DNA from: Acidocella sp.
GTDB lineage: Bacteria > Pseudomonadota > Alphaproteobacteria > Acetobacterales > Acetobacteraceae
DNA: 64,000 nt
Assembly: GCF_027352905.1 (NCBI RefSeq)
Contig: NZ_DAIEIF010000017.1
Location: forward strand, 1-64,000
Direction: 5' to 3'
Shown: in pieces, positions 15,308 to 23,945 of the stretch
Layout: every line of letters begins with the position of its first letter
Position numbering within the stretch: position 1 is the stretch's first letter
Program-made: the position numbers and the translations under genes
The notes under the pieces: model-generated
What the model saw: the letters and a program-made list of their open reading frames with translations, nothing else
Told to the model about the DNA's origin: nothing
Databases searched by the model: none

Positions 15308-15560
15308 TGACCGGCATCTGGAATGCCAGCAGGCGCTGCGGCTGCCGGATTTTTCGCCGCAAAGCCAGGATTGGGCGGCGCTGCACCTCATCCGCGAGCG
15401 GGGCGCGATGCCCGCCATCGATGCCGGGCGGCTGAGCGTGGCAATCGACCTCTGCGCGGCGATCTGGGCCAGCCTGCCGGGGAATAGCTACGGCCAGCCC
15501 GAGCATCCGCTGCGGACCTGCAAGCCGCTTATGGGCGAGCTGGCGGGGTGCTGGCCTGAT
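15300..15560 (+). pseudogene. Right fragment of a decayed second endolysin gene
   Basis: From 15317 this is nearly identical to the intact endolysin at 10177-10420 ('ECQQALRLPDFSPQSQ', 'ASLPGNSYGQPEH'). Three lesions are visible: the transposon insertion; an internal deletion of about 70 bases between 'GACCGGCAT' and 'CTGGAATGCC' that removes the 'STAAGRYQL' part; and a one-base deletion near 15510 (GCTGCGGAC against GCTGGCGGAC) that shifts the last codons. The catalytic N-terminal part is missing. It is a dead duplicate, or the remains of a second related prophage. Confidence 0.8.
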
Positions 15561-15587
15561 CATCTTCCGGCAATAGATCCTCGATCC
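15540..15587. repeat. 48-base repeat shared with the XRE antitoxin 3' end
   Basis: From CTGGCGGGGT to CTCGATCC; 42 of 48 bases match 16881-16928, which encodes the C-terminus of the intact minus-strand antitoxin. So the decayed endolysin copy abuts the remnant of an antitoxin 3' end. Confidence 0.7.
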
Positions 15588-15702
15588 CTGCGAAGAACTA
15601 CGGCACCGACATTTCAACACTGACCAGGCTCATCGAGGAGGGCAAGCTCTGAGCCGTTCTACGCAGCTAAATCCGGATACGCTTTACAAAAAGCGGCGTC
15701 CG
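15588..15702. other. Unassigned spacer
   Basis: After the endolysin/antitoxin remnant. It contains a short open stretch ending at TGA 15649-15651 ('LTRLIEEGKL') that may be the tail of a lost gene. I recognise nothing else. Confidence 0.3.
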
Positions 15703-15942
15703 TCAGCTAAGCTGGCGGGCGCCTTCCCATAGATCAGCAAGGCGCAGCGCCGCTTCAAATGAGCGGGCCTTGCACAAAATATTAATACCTTTCCGCTCCG
15801 GCGAATCGCTGGCCTCGAACAAAAAATACCCCTCGAATCCCATATGCTCCGCGCCAGACTCGATTATTGTTTGACGCGACAAGGTTGCGATATGCAAGCT
15901 ACAATCAACTCCAAGTTCAATACTTGAAAGAACGTCATCCAT
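15703..15942 (-). CDS. Hypothetical small protein
   Basis: 79 residues from the ATG at 15942 (an ATG at 15957 is the alternative). Mixed alpha/beta-looking sequence with 'HMGFEGYFLFEASDSPERKG' and a helical end 'SFEAALRLADLWEGARQ'. Its start overlaps the start of the divergent gene at 15941 by two bases, so each gene's promoter would lie inside the other. No family recognised. Confidence 0.5.
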   Translation of the reverse strand: MDDVLSSIELGVDCSLHIATLSRQTIIESGAEHMGFEGYFLFEASDSPERKGINILCKARSFEAALRLADLWEGARQLS

Positions 15943-16660
15943 GGCCGCGCCCCTCAAAAAAGAACGCCAAGCACCACGGTTGTCTGCTAACGAATTTGCA
16001 CATTACATGGTCTCCTCAGACACAGCGCGTATGGGCATCCTACGCCGCGCCAAATATCCTCAATCCGCTCCGCTGATCCGGTATCGGGACGCCCGCGACG
16101 CCGTTTGCCGGTATTTGACAGACCGCACACGTAGCTTGAATCAACTTGTCTCAGCGGAGTCAATGCTTAAACAGAGGTCGGAAGATCCAGCCATTTCAGC
16201 ATTCTGGCAAGAAGACGCCAAATTTTCGATTGAAGTCCTGCGCGCTGTTCAGCGCATGGCAAATCAACTAGGGCAGTTCGACTTTATTGCTGCGCCCCGC
16301 GAGCAGCCAAAGCTAATCGTTGGAGGTGTCGAAATTTCAGTATGGGCTGATTTGCTGGTGCATGGTGTGGCCAAGGGACAAGACCAGGTAGGAGCGGCGG
16401 TCCTTCGTATGACTCAAGATGATGCTGAAACTGATGCCGCTAAGGAACGCCGCCGAAACATGGGGATATATGTAGCATCCTTGGCGAGACTCCATGTTGA
16501 GCAAAATCTCAATTTGAACCGACCACCCGCAAATCGCCTGTGCATGTCGATAGACATCCAGCATGGCGAAATTTTCGTGGCTCCAAACGCAAACTCTAGA
16601 CGGATGAATGACATCGAAAACGCATGCCATTTTATCGCAGCCGCTTGGCCAAATGTCTAA
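15941..16660 (+). CDS. Hypothetical accessory protein, possible nuclease-like fold
   Basis: 239 residues. The N-terminal half is helical ('APLIRYRDARDAVCRYLTD', 'LNQLVSAESMLKQR'); a central segment 'PKLIVGGVEISVWADLLVHG' (about residues 125-144) followed by 'GAAVLRMTQDDAETDAAKER' has the look of a PD-(D/E)XK core without an obvious ExK. The C-terminal part has 'CMSIDIQHGEIFVAP'. The lower GC and position among TA modules and mobile DNA suggest a horizontally acquired gene. I do not recognise the family, and the fold comment is speculative. Confidence 0.55.
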   Translation: MAAPLKKERQAPRLSANEFAHYMVSSDTARMGILRRAKYPQSAPLIRYRDARDAVCRYLTDRTRSLNQLVSAESMLKQRSEDPAISAFWQEDAKFSIEVLRAVQRMANQLGQFDFIAAPREQPKLIVGGVEISVWADLLVHGVAKGQDQVGAAVLRMTQDDAETDAAKERRRNMGIYVASLARLHVEQNLNLNRPPANRLCMSIDIQHGEIFVAPNANSRRMNDIENACHFIAAAWPNV

Positions 16661-16869
16661 TACTGACCCACTACCGGCGAGTTCTTTCCGTTGATATGCT
16701 GGCCAAGCGGTGAATCTATGCCGCCATGGCAGACATCCCCAAGCTGTGGTCGGGATCGGGCTTTTACCCGGCGTAGCACCGGTTGTCGGGGATTCCTGCG
16801 CAAAAGCTGCCGCGTTGGGCGCGCGTGGGCATGCCTATCGTGGTAAGGAATATCCTCCCCTTTGGCGGC
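16661..16869. other. Degenerate spacer before the second TA module
   Basis: No complete gene. A 16-codon frame starts at 16726 (MADIPKLWSGSGFYPA), with possible traces of endolysin 3' sequence just before 16881. Looks like decayed prophage DNA. Confidence 0.3.
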
Positions 16870-17229
16870 CTACGAACAGTCTGGCGGGATATTGGCCTGA
16901 TCTTCTTTCGGCAACAGATCCTCGATCCTCAGCCCCAGCGCGCGGGCAAGGCTGGCGTAAATACCGATCGCGCCGGTCCGCTTGCCGGTCTCGATCTGCG
17001 CCAAATAAGCTTGGGATATATGCACCGCCTTGGCGAGCTGCTCTTGGCTTAATCCCCGGTATTTACGCCAGAATGCGAGCGGCGTTGGGGCGGCGAGGTA
17101 GTCGAGCGCCTCTTTCTCGGTGAGTAAAGGCGCGCCATTGGCTACGTCACGCATCGCAATCGCGTGATCGCGGGCATCGATGAGGTTTTGATACTCCTCA
17201 GTTGTAATCGTAATGCTGTTCACGGCCAT
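16870..17229 (-). CDS. XRE-family antitoxin
   Basis: 119 residues. The N-terminal 45 residues ('ITITTEEYQNLIDARDHAIA') look like a toxin-binding arm; residues 50-110 are a helix-turn-helix ('GLSQEQLAKAVHISQAYLAQIETGKRTG' spanning about 60-87). It lies 9 bases after the RelE toxin gene on the same strand, the toxin-first order of RelE/XRE modules. It probably binds the palindrome at 17493-17507. Confidence 0.82.
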   Translation of the reverse strand: MAVNSITITTEEYQNLIDARDHAIAMRDVANGAPLLTEKEALDYLAAPTPLAFWRKYRGLSQEQLAKAVHISQAYLAQIETGKRTGAIGIYASLARALGLRIEDLLPKEDQANIPPDCS

Positions 17230-17238
17230 TCTCCTTAA

Positions 17239-17484
17239 TCATAAACACCGCCTCGCGAGCCGATCTTTGGTGACGATAATCCGGTCCACCGTTTCTTCGA
17301 ATATCACCCGGAAGTCGCCTATGCGGAGCCGCTTGGCATTCATCCCCACAAGAGCGGTAACCTGATTCGCATGAGCCCGTTGGTCCGCCGCGTATTCGGA
17401 AATTGCCCTCATGATGCGCTCCCGTACATTGCTGTGTAGCTTGAGCGATTTGAGCGCAGGTAGAGTGTAGACCACTTCCTTCAT
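17239..17484 (-). CDS. RelE-family toxin
   Basis: 81 residues with 'YTLPALKSLKLHSNVRERIM' at the N-terminus and 'NAKRLRIGDFRVIFEE' (about residues 49-64), the RelE/ParE core strand pair. Predicted ribosome-dependent mRNA interferase. It is followed by an XRE antitoxin and preceded by a palindromic operator. Confidence 0.82.
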   Translation of the reverse strand: MKEVVYTLPALKSLKLHSNVRERIMRAISEYAADQRAHANQVTALVGMNAKRLRIGDFRVIFEETVDRIIVTKDRLARRCL

Positions 17485-17492
17485 ATTGCTTT

Positions 17493-17511
17493 ATAGCTTT
17501 TAGCTATTATA
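17493..17511 (-). promoter_or_regulatory. Promoter -10 and palindromic operator of the RelE/XRE module
   Basis: Perfect palindrome ATAGCT-TTT-AGCTAT (17493-17507) overlaps a minus-strand TATAAT -10 box (17511-17506), 9 bases upstream of the toxin start codon. Placement on the -10 element is what an autorepressing antitoxin needs. Confidence 0.65.
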
Positions 17512-17599
17512 TTGGCAATAACAAAATGCTATCCTTTGTAAGAAAACACGTTTAATCTCATTCTGTGAGTCGGCAAGCCGTGCCGGCTAGGAGATTGCA

Positions 17600-17866
17600 A
17601 TGGGTTTTCGCTACCGAAAGCAAATCAAGATCGCTCCGGGGTTCAAATTGAACCTCTCGAAATCCGGCACGAGCCTGTCGATCGGCGAACGCGGAGCCAC
17701 GTTGAATGTCGGCCGTCATGGCGAGACCATAACCACCGGCATATCTGGCTCTGGGCTCAGCTACAGAAAGCGCATCGGCTTCCACCGGCGGCTTAAAAAA
17801 CGCCACGGCTTTTTGACGCTGGTGATCGCCTTCATCATTATCTGGCTCATCCTGCATAGCCATTGA
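17600..17866 (+). CDS. DUF4236 protein
   Basis: 88 residues after an AGGAGATTGCA ribosome binding site. 'MGFRYRKQIKIAPGFKLNLS' with 'GTSLSIGERGATLNVGRHG' and 'GISGSGLSYRKR' is the DUF4236 signature. A C-terminal membrane segment ('GFLTLVIAFIIIWLILHS') anchors it. The family is widespread and its function unknown. Confidence 0.85.
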   Translation: MGFRYRKQIKIAPGFKLNLSKSGTSLSIGERGATLNVGRHGETITTGISGSGLSYRKRIGFHRRLKKRHGFLTLVIAFIIIWLILHSH

Positions 17867-18358
17867 TCGGCGACGCCCTCCGCCTCGGCATGATGACTGA
17901 CGGGAGCGTTATGACCGACCTCGACGGGGCGATTCCCGGCCATTTCGTCCTATAGTAGGGGACGCACAGCTCCTATCGTTCACCCGGCGCCGATGACCTC
18001 GGCTGTCAACATGGTGCTGGCTTGGCTCTCAGGGGGTAGGTCGTAAACCATGCTTACGAGGACGCGCCGGAACAGGGTCGCGCGGCATAGCGACTGCGGC
18101 CATCTGGAAGACGACATAGCGGGCCAGAGCGATTCCTTCCGCGCCGATCCTCGCCGCCTTCTTGTGGATGCTGGTCAGCGGCCACCCTTCCAACTCGCGT
18201 CTGGCCACATGGAAGCCAGCTGGTGTGGTGGCTTTCTATTGCCTCAGATAATGATGGCAATTTAGGGCAGTATAAGCGTCTCATTTTGGCTTATATTTGG
18301 GCCAAAAACCACAAGAAAAGTGTTTAAAATCAACATGGAAATGTTCCAGGTGGTGATC
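17867..18358. other. Gene-poor stretch at the right side of the accessory zone
   Basis: About 490 bases with no intact gene. It holds the IS1380-like remnant (18029-18230) and AT-rich DNA up to the end of erpA. The prophage right end probably falls in or before this stretch, but I could not find a convincing attachment repeat. Confidence 0.4.
18029..18230 (-). pseudogene. IS1380-family transposase C-terminal remnant
   Basis: The minus strand encodes 'ARYVVFQMAAVAMPRD' followed by a Pro/Arg-rich frame-shifted tail to the stop at 18029. The ARYV(A/V)FQMAEVAVPR block is the well-conserved C-terminus of IS1380-family transposases. The rest of the gene is absent. Recognition is from memory of the family motif. 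Confidence 0.55.
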
Positions 18359-18700
18359 TTAATCAACGGAGAAGGAGGTGCCGCAGCCGCAGGCGGAGGT
18401 CGCGTTGGGGTTTTTCACCAGGAAATGCGCGCCCATCAGCGCGTCCTTGAAATCGAGCTCCGCCCCGGCGAGAAAATCCAGGCTCACCGGGTCCACATAG
18501 ACCGTGGCGCCGCCGCGCTCGAGCACGGTATCGTCCGGGGCCTGGGTATCGGTGAGGTCGAATTTATATTGCAGCCCGGAGCAGCCGCCCGCCAGCACCT
18601 CCACCCGCAGCGCCCGCGCCCCCGGCTCGGCGCGCAGAATTTCCGCCACCCGGGCGGCGGCCGCCGGAGATATGGAGAAGGGGGTCATCGTGTCGCTCAT
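18359..18700 (-). CDS. erpA: Iron-sulfur cluster insertion protein, IscA/ErpA type
   Basis: 113 residues, the normal length. It carries the three conserved cysteines of A-type carriers: 'AGGCSGLQYKF' (about residue 39) and 'SACGCGTSF' near the C-terminus. It delivers Fe-S clusters to apoproteins in the cytoplasm. Divergent from dgt, the standard alphaproteobacterial arrangement, with about 60 bases between them for two promoters. Confidence 0.9.
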   Translation of the reverse strand: MSDTMTPFSISPAAAARVAEILRAEPGARALRVEVLAGGCSGLQYKFDLTDTQAPDDTVLERGGATVYVDPVSLDFLAGAELDFKDALMGAHFLVKNPNATSACGCGTSFSVD

Positions 18701-18762
18701 GCCACCTAATATAGCGCGGCGGGGCCTTGGTGGTAAGGCCGGGCTGTTTTAAAGCCTGCCCC

Positions 18763-19905
18763 ATGATGAAGGCCCCCTATGCGGTGCAGGTGCAGGAGTC
18801 GCGCGGCCGCGTGCATGCGCAGGAACGCTCGGATGAGCGCACGCCTTTTCAGCGCGACCGCGACCGGGTGGTGCACAGCGCCGCCTTCCGCAAGCTGCAA
18901 TACAAGACCCAGGTCTTCGTCAATCACGAGGGGGATTTTTACCGCACCCGGCTCACCCACAGCCTGGAGGTGGCGCAGATCGCCCGCGCCATCGCCCGCG
19001 CCCTGGCGCTGGATGAGGATCTCACCGAGTGTCTGGCCCTCGCTCATGATCTCGGCCATCCGCCCTTCGGCCATGCCGGGGAGCGGGGGCTGGACGAGGC
19101 GCTGCGGGATTTCGGCGGCTTCGACCATAACGATCAGAGCTTCCGCGTCGTCACCATGCTGGAGCAGCGCTATGCCGGGTTCGACGGACTCAACCTCACC
19201 TGGGAGACGCTGGAGGGTCTGGCCAAGCATAATGGCCCGTTGAAGCGCCCGCCCCCCGCCATCGCCGCCTTTGACGCGTTGCATCCGCTCGACCTCGCCC
19301 GCCAGACCTCGGCTGAGGCGCAGGTCGCCGCTTTCGCGGATGATATCGCCTATAATACCCATGATCTCGATGACGGGCTGCGCGCCGGGCTGTTCGGGTT
19401 CGAGGATATACTTGCCCTGCCGGTGATCGGCGATTTGCTGCGCGAGGCGCGGCGGCTCACGGAGGACCCGCCACGCCTGCGGGCGGAGTTGAGCCGGCGG
19501 GTGATCAACGCCCTGGTGCACGACGCTCTGGCCGAGAGCGGGCGGCGTCTGGCGGCGCTGGCCCCGCGCAGCGCGGCGGATATCCGCGCCGCGCCGGACC
19601 CGGTGATCGGCTTCTCCGGCGAGATCCGCGCCGCCAACACCTCCCTCAAGCGCTTTCTGATGGCGCGAATGTACCGGCATTGGAAGGTCAACCGCATGAC
19701 ATATAAAAGCGAGCACGTGACCCGCACGCTGGGCGGGCTGCTGCTCAAGCGCCCGGATTTGCTGCCGGATGACTGGCGCGAGCGGGCGGGCCAGGGCGAG
19801 ACCGCCGAGGCCGCCGCCACGGTGCGCGACTATGTGGCCGGCATGACCGACCGCTACGCGCTGGACGAGTTTTCCCGTTTGACGGACCCAGCCATCCCCG
19901 CTTGA
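18763..19905 (+). CDS. dgt: Deoxyguanosinetriphosphate triphosphohydrolase-like protein
   Basis: 380 residues from the first ATG of the ATGATG at 18763. HD-domain residues are present: '[20 protein letters not shown]' (H66) and '[17 protein letters not shown]' (H95-D96), and '[15 protein letters not shown]' later. The family hydrolyses dNTPs to nucleosides and triphosphate. It begins the dgt-argS-SPOR-nagZ-scpAB-tat run that is conserved in alphaproteobacteria; argS starts 8 bases downstream. Confidence 0.9.
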   Translation: MMKAPYAVQVQESRGRVHAQERSDERTPFQRDRDRVVHSAAFRKLQYKTQVFVNHEGDFYRTRLTHSLEVAQIARAIARALALDEDLTECLALAHDLGHPPFGHAGERGLDEALRDFGGFDHNDQSFRVVTMLEQRYAGFDGLNLTWETLEGLAKHNGPLKRPPPAIAAFDALHPLDLARQTSAEAQVAAFADDIAYNTHDLDDGLRAGLFGFEDILALPVIGDLLREARRLTEDPPRLRAELSRRVINALVHDALAESGRRLAALAPRSAADIRAAPDPVIGFSGEIRAANTSLKRFLMARMYRHWKVNRMTYKSEHVTRTLGGLLLKRPDLLPDDWRERAGQGETAEAAATVRDYVAGMTDRYALDEFSRLTDPAIPA

Positions 19906-19913
19906 GAGAGAGC

Positions 19914-21653
19914 ATGCAAGAGGAAAATCTGTTCGCCGCCCTGCGGGGCGAGGTTCTCGCCGCCCTGGCCATTCTGGCCCCCGGCCTGGCGCCGGAGGTG
20001 CTCGCGCGGGTGGAGGTGACGCCGACCAAGGACCCGGTCCATGGGGATATGGCGACCAACGCGGCGATGATCGCCGCCAAGCCCTCCGGCAAAAACCCGC
20101 GCGAACTGGCGGCGGCGCTGGCGGCGCGGCTGGGCGCCGCGCCAGGCTGTCTCCGGGCCGAGCCGGCGGGGCCGGGTTTCGTCAACCTCACCCTGGCGCC
20201 AGACCTGCTGCGCGCGCAGCTCCCTCTCATTCTCGCCCGGGGTGAAGCTTACGGCCAGGGCAAGCCCAGGCCGCGGCGGGTGAATGTGGAATACGTCTCC
20301 GCCAACCCAACCGGCCCCCTCCATGTCGGCCATTGCCGCGGGGCGGTGGTGGGGGACGCGCTCGCCAATCTTCTGCGCAAGGCGGGCTGGGACGTCACCA
20401 AGGAATATTACGTCAACGATGCCGGCGCGCAGGTGGATGCCCTCGCCCGCTCCGTCTATGTCCGCTATCTCGAGGCGCTCGGCCTCTCTGCCCAGGCCTA
20501 TATCGAGACCGTGCCCGGCGGCATGCAGTATGGCGGCGCCTATCTCATCCCCATCGGCGCGGCCTTGGCGGAGCAATATGGCGATGAATACGCCGAACGG
20601 CCCGAATCCGCCTGGCTGGCCTTGTTCCGCGAGTTCGCCGTGGCCCGGATGATGGACATGATTCGCGAGGACCTCGCCGCGCTGGGCGTGCGCCACGACG
20701 TGTTTTCCTCCGAGCGGGCCTTGGTGGAGAGCGGCGGCGTGGAGCGCGGGCTGGAGCGGCTGCGGGCGCAGGGGTTGATCTATCGCGGCATATTGGAGCC
20801 GCCCAAGGGCAAAACGCCGGAGGATTGGGAGCCGCGCGAACAGGAATTGTTCCGCGCCACCGCCTTCGGGGATGACGTGGACCGCCCCATCGCCAAATCA
20901 GACGGCTCCTACACCTATTTCGCCAATGACATCGCCTATCACGCCGACAAGGTGGCGCGCGGCTTTCTCGACATGATCGATGTCTGGGGCGCCGACCATG
21001 GCGGTTATGTGCGGCGCATGCAGGCCGCGGTGCGGGCATTGGCGGGCAATGAAGGGGCGCGGCTGGACATTCTGCTCTGCCAGATCGTCAAGGTGCTGAA
21101 GAATGGCGAGCCGGTGCGGATGTCCAAGCGGGCTGGCACCTTCGTCGAGCTGCGGGATCTGATCGACGAGGTCGGCCCCGATGCCGTGCGGTTTTTAATG
21201 CTGATGCGCAAGGCGGACGCGCAGATGGAATTCGACCTTGCCGCCGCCGTGGCGCAGACCCGCGAGAATCCGGTTTTTTACGTTCAATACGCCCATGCCC
21301 GCTGCCGCTCGGTGCTGCGGGCCGGCCCCGCCCCCTCGGACGGGGCCGATGTCTCGCGGCTCCGCGCGCCGGAAGAGATGGCGCTGATCCGCCGCCTCAT
21401 CTTATGGCCGCGCCTGGTCGAGCAGGCGGCCGAGGCGCGCGAGCCGAACCGCGTGGCGTTTTTCCTCCACGATCTCGCCGCCGATTTCCACGCGCTGTGG
21501 AATGCTGGGCGGGACAACGCGGCGCTGCGCTTCCTGCGCGAGGATGACCCGGAGGGCACGGCGGCGCGCGTCGGGCTTGTGGCGGCGACGGCCATCGTGC
21601 TTCGCTCCGGCCTTGCCGTGCTCGGCGTCACCCCGGCCGAAGAGATGAGGTAG
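19914..21653 (+). CDS. argS: Arginyl-tRNA synthetase
   Basis: 579 residues from ATG 19914 after a GAGAGAG site. Class I signature HVGH at residues 137-140 ('[18 protein letters not shown]') and the KMSKS counterpart RMSKR at 402-406. The N-terminal Add1 tRNA-recognition domain and the C-terminal anticodon-binding domain are both present, and the length is usual for the family. Cytoplasmic charging of tRNA-Arg. Confidence 0.95.
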   Translation: MQEENLFAALRGEVLAALAILAPGLAPEVLARVEVTPTKDPVHGDMATNAAMIAAKPSGKNPRELAAALAARLGAAPGCLRAEPAGPGFVNLTLAPDLLRAQLPLILARGEAYGQGKPRPRRVNVEYVSANPTGPLHVGHCRGAVVGDALANLLRKAGWDVTKEYYVNDAGAQVDALARSVYVRYLEALGLSAQAYIETVPGGMQYGGAYLIPIGAALAEQYGDEYAERPESAWLALFREFAVARMMDMIREDLAALGVRHDVFSSERALVESGGVERGLERLRAQGLIYRGILEPPKGKTPEDWEPREQELFRATAFGDDVDRPIAKSDGSYTYFANDIAYHADKVARGFLDMIDVWGADHGGYVRRMQAAVRALAGNEGARLDILLCQIVKVLKNGEPVRMSKRAGTFVELRDLIDEVGPDAVRFLMLMRKADAQMEFDLAAAVAQTRENPVFYVQYAHARCRSVLRAGPAPSDGADVSRLRAPEEMALIRRLILWPRLVEQAAEAREPNRVAFFLHDLAADFHALWNAGRDNAALRFLREDDPEGTAARVGLVAATAIVLRSGLAVLGVTPAEEMR

Positions 21654-21656
21654 GTC

Positions 21657-22406
21657 TTGCCCGAGGATGATGACGATTTCCTGTACCGTCCGCACCGGGC
21701 CCGCGGCCAGCGGCTGGACCCGGCGATCCAGCGCATGGCGATGGCGGCGGGCGGGGTTTCGGCGCTCGTCATCGTCATCGCCTGGCTGTGGAGCGGCATC
21801 CACCCTTATACGTTTGGTCCGCCGCCGGTCATCACCCCGCCCGCCACGCCGCTGCGCGTGGTTCCGGCCGAGCCGGGTGGGCTGGTGGTGCCGGGGGCGG
21901 ATATCCCCATCATGTCCGGGGAAAAGGGGGACGCCGTCCCGCATCTCGCCCCGGCGGGGCAGGCGCCCGACCTCGCGGCGCTGGACCAGGCGGCGGGGCT
22001 GAACCAGCCTGTCCAGCCCGCTCCTGGGCAGCCCAGCCCTCCCGCGCCGCAAACCGCCCAGGCCAAGCAAGCCGCGGGCGATACGCCGGGCAGCGTCACG
22101 CCGGCGGCCTCGCAAACACCGCGTCCCGGCTCCACCGCCGCCAGCGCCGCCCAGGCGGAGGGGCTGACCGCCGTGCAGCTCGCCGCCACCAATAGCGAGG
22201 CGGGCGCGCTCGCCGTCTGGACCCAGTTGCAAGGAAAATTCCCCTCCTTGCTCCAGGGGCGCCAGCCGGAAATCATCCCGGCCATCGTCAACGGCCAGAG
22301 CGTATGGCGGCTGCGGCTCGGCGGCTTTGCCTCGGCGGCGGCGGCCAAGGCGTTTTGCGCCCAGATCACCGCCCAGGGCGCGGCCTGCGCCGTGGCCGCG
22401 TTTTGA
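21657..22406 (+). CDS. SPOR-domain membrane protein
   Basis: 249 residues from a TTG start 3 bases after argS. Acidic start, one membrane segment at about residues 27-45 ('AMAAGGVSALVIVIAWLW'), a long Pro/Ala/Gln-rich periplasmic linker and a SPOR-like C-terminus ('AVWTQLQGKFPSLLQ', 'VWRLRLGGFASAAAAKAFCA'). SPOR domains bind denuded septal peptidoglycan, which fits its place next to nagZ. Confidence 0.85.
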   Translation: MPEDDDDFLYRPHRARGQRLDPAIQRMAMAAGGVSALVIVIAWLWSGIHPYTFGPPPVITPPATPLRVVPAEPGGLVVPGADIPIMSGEKGDAVPHLAPAGQAPDLAALDQAAGLNQPVQPAPGQPSPPAPQTAQAKQAAGDTPGSVTPAASQTPRPGSTAASAAQAEGLTAVQLAATNSEAGALAVWTQLQGKFPSLLQGRQPEIIPAIVNGQSVWRLRLGGFASAAAAKAFCAQITAQGAACAVAAF

Positions 22407-23248
22407 AGCCCGCGATTCTTGGCATCTCCGGCCCGGCGCTGACGGAGGAGGAGCGCGCCCTGTTTCGTGACCATGCCCCGCGCGGGGTGATTTTGTTCGC
22501 GCGGAATATCATAGACCCGAATCAGTTGTCTGATCTTACAACAGATTTACGATCCATCCTCCCCCCTGGCGCGGTGTTGATGGTGGACCAGGAGGGCGGG
22601 CGGGTGGCGCGGCTCAAACCGCCGCATTGGCCCGCCTTGCCCGCCGCCGGCACGCTGCGCACAGCGGCGGCGGCCTATGCCCATGGCCGCGCCCTCGGCG
22701 TGCTGGTGAAGGCGGCGGGGTTCAGCTGTACCGCCGCCCCGGTGCTGGATCTGCGGGTGCCCGGCGCATCCGGCGTGATCGGCGACCGCGCGATTACCGG
22801 CGACGCCGCCACCGTGGCGCGGCTGGGCGGGGAGATCGCGCGCGGCATTCTCGCCGAGGGCGTCTTGCCGGTGATGAAGCACCTGCCCGGCCATGGCCGG
22901 GCGCTCGTGGATTCGCATCTGGCGCTGCCGCGCGTGCCGGAGCTGACCGGGGACGACCTTCTGCCCTTCATCGCCAACCGCGATCTGCCTTGGGCGATGA
23001 CGGCGCATGTGGTTTATGAGCAATACGATTCAATAAATCCAGCGACTTGCTCGAAAATTATCATTCAAAATCTTATCCGGGACCGCATCGGGTTCCGCGG
23101 GGTTCTGGTTTCTGACGATCTTGCCATGGGGGCGCTCAGCGGCACCCCGGCCGAGCGCGCCCGGCGCGCCCTGGCGGCGGGCTGTGACGTGGCGCTCTAT
23201 TGCCCTGGCGATTTCGCGGGCAACCGGGCCGTGCTGGAGGCGCTGTAG
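22403..23248 (+). CDS. nagZ: Beta-N-acetylhexosaminidase
   Basis: 281 residues from a TTG start overlapping the SPOR stop (TTGA). GH3 motifs: 'GAVLMVDQEGGRVARL', the catalytic loop 'KHLPGHGRALVDSHLALP' and the nucleophile region 'VLVSDDLAMGAL'. It releases GlcNAc from muropeptides in cytoplasmic peptidoglycan recycling. Shorter than the roughly 340 residues of E. coli NagZ, but all core motifs are present. A short AT-rich patch lies at 23025-23070. Confidence 0.92.
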   Translation: MKPAILGISGPALTEEERALFRDHAPRGVILFARNIIDPNQLSDLTTDLRSILPPGAVLMVDQEGGRVARLKPPHWPALPAAGTLRTAAAAYAHGRALGVLVKAAGFSCTAAPVLDLRVPGASGVIGDRAITGDAATVARLGGEIARGILAEGVLPVMKHLPGHGRALVDSHLALPRVPELTGDDLLPFIANRDLPWAMTAHVVYEQYDSINPATCSKIIIQNLIRDRIGFRGVLVSDDLAMGALSGTPAERARRALAAGCDVALYCPGDFAGNRAVLEAL

Positions 23249-23249
23249 C

Positions 23250-23945
23250 GTGGAAATCCTCCTCGTCATCGCCGCGCTGGGCGCGGCCATCATCCTGCAC
23301 GAGCTGGGGCATGGCGTCGTCGCCCATTGGCTGGGCGACGAGACGGCCCGCCGCGCCGGGCGGCTCACCCTCAACCCGCTGCGGCATATCGATCAAATGG
23401 GAAGCATCATCCTGCCGTTATTCCTGGCGGTGGGACAATGGCTCACCCTCGGCCGGGTGGCGTTTCTGTTCGGCTGGGCCAAGCCGGTGCCGGTGGATCC
23501 GTTCGCCTTGCATATCGGCGCATACCGCAACCCGCGCCGGCTGATGGCGCTCGTCGCCCTGGCGGGGCCGGCCGTCAATTTTCTCCTCGCTTTGGCCGGC
23601 GGCTATGCCTTGCGCGCGGCCATGGCGTCGCCCGTGGCGGCGGAGGCGCTGATCTATTTCATCGATATTAACTTATTGCTTGGATTGTTTAATCTGATTC
23701 CTTTGCCGCCGATGGATGGCGGCCGCATCGCGGTGGGTTTGCTGCCGCTGCCGCTCGCCTCGCTGCTGGCGCAAGCGGAGCGGCTCGGCATCGCGCTGGT
23801 GCTGCTGGCGCTCTTCGTGCTGCCGCTGGCGCTGGCGCAATTCGGGATCAGGTTCGATCCGTTCGGCGATCTGATCCGGGTGGTGCTGCCCGTCGCGGAG
23901 CAGGCGGTGCTGACCCTCACGGGAACGCCCATTGGAAGCCGCTGA
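23250..23945 (+). CDS. Site-2 protease family (M50) membrane metallopeptidase
   Basis: 231 residues from GTG 23250, one base after nagZ. Zinc-binding HELGH at residues 17-21 in the first membrane helix, and 'NLIPLPPMDGGR' with the third ligand Asp. About five to six hydrophobic segments. Members cleave membrane-embedded substrates; no PDZ domain is present, so the target is unknown. It lies between nagZ and scpA, overlapping scpA by 14 bases. Confidence 0.88.
   Translation: MEILLVIAALGAAIILHELGHGVVAHWLGDETARRAGRLTLNPLRHIDQMGSIILPLFLAVGQWLTLGRVAFLFGWAKPVPVDPFALHIGAYRNPRRLMALVALAGPAVNFLLALAGGYALRAAMASPVAAEALIYFIDINLLLGLFNLIPLPPMDGGRIAVGLLPLPLASLLAQAERLGIALVLLALFVLPLALAQFGIRFDPFGDLIRVVLPVAEQAVLTLTGTPIGSR

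Noticed and set aside
1..18350. Search for prophage attachment repeats
   Set aside because: I could not find a convincing direct repeat pair, and the left end of the prophage is outside the window, so no att site is listed.
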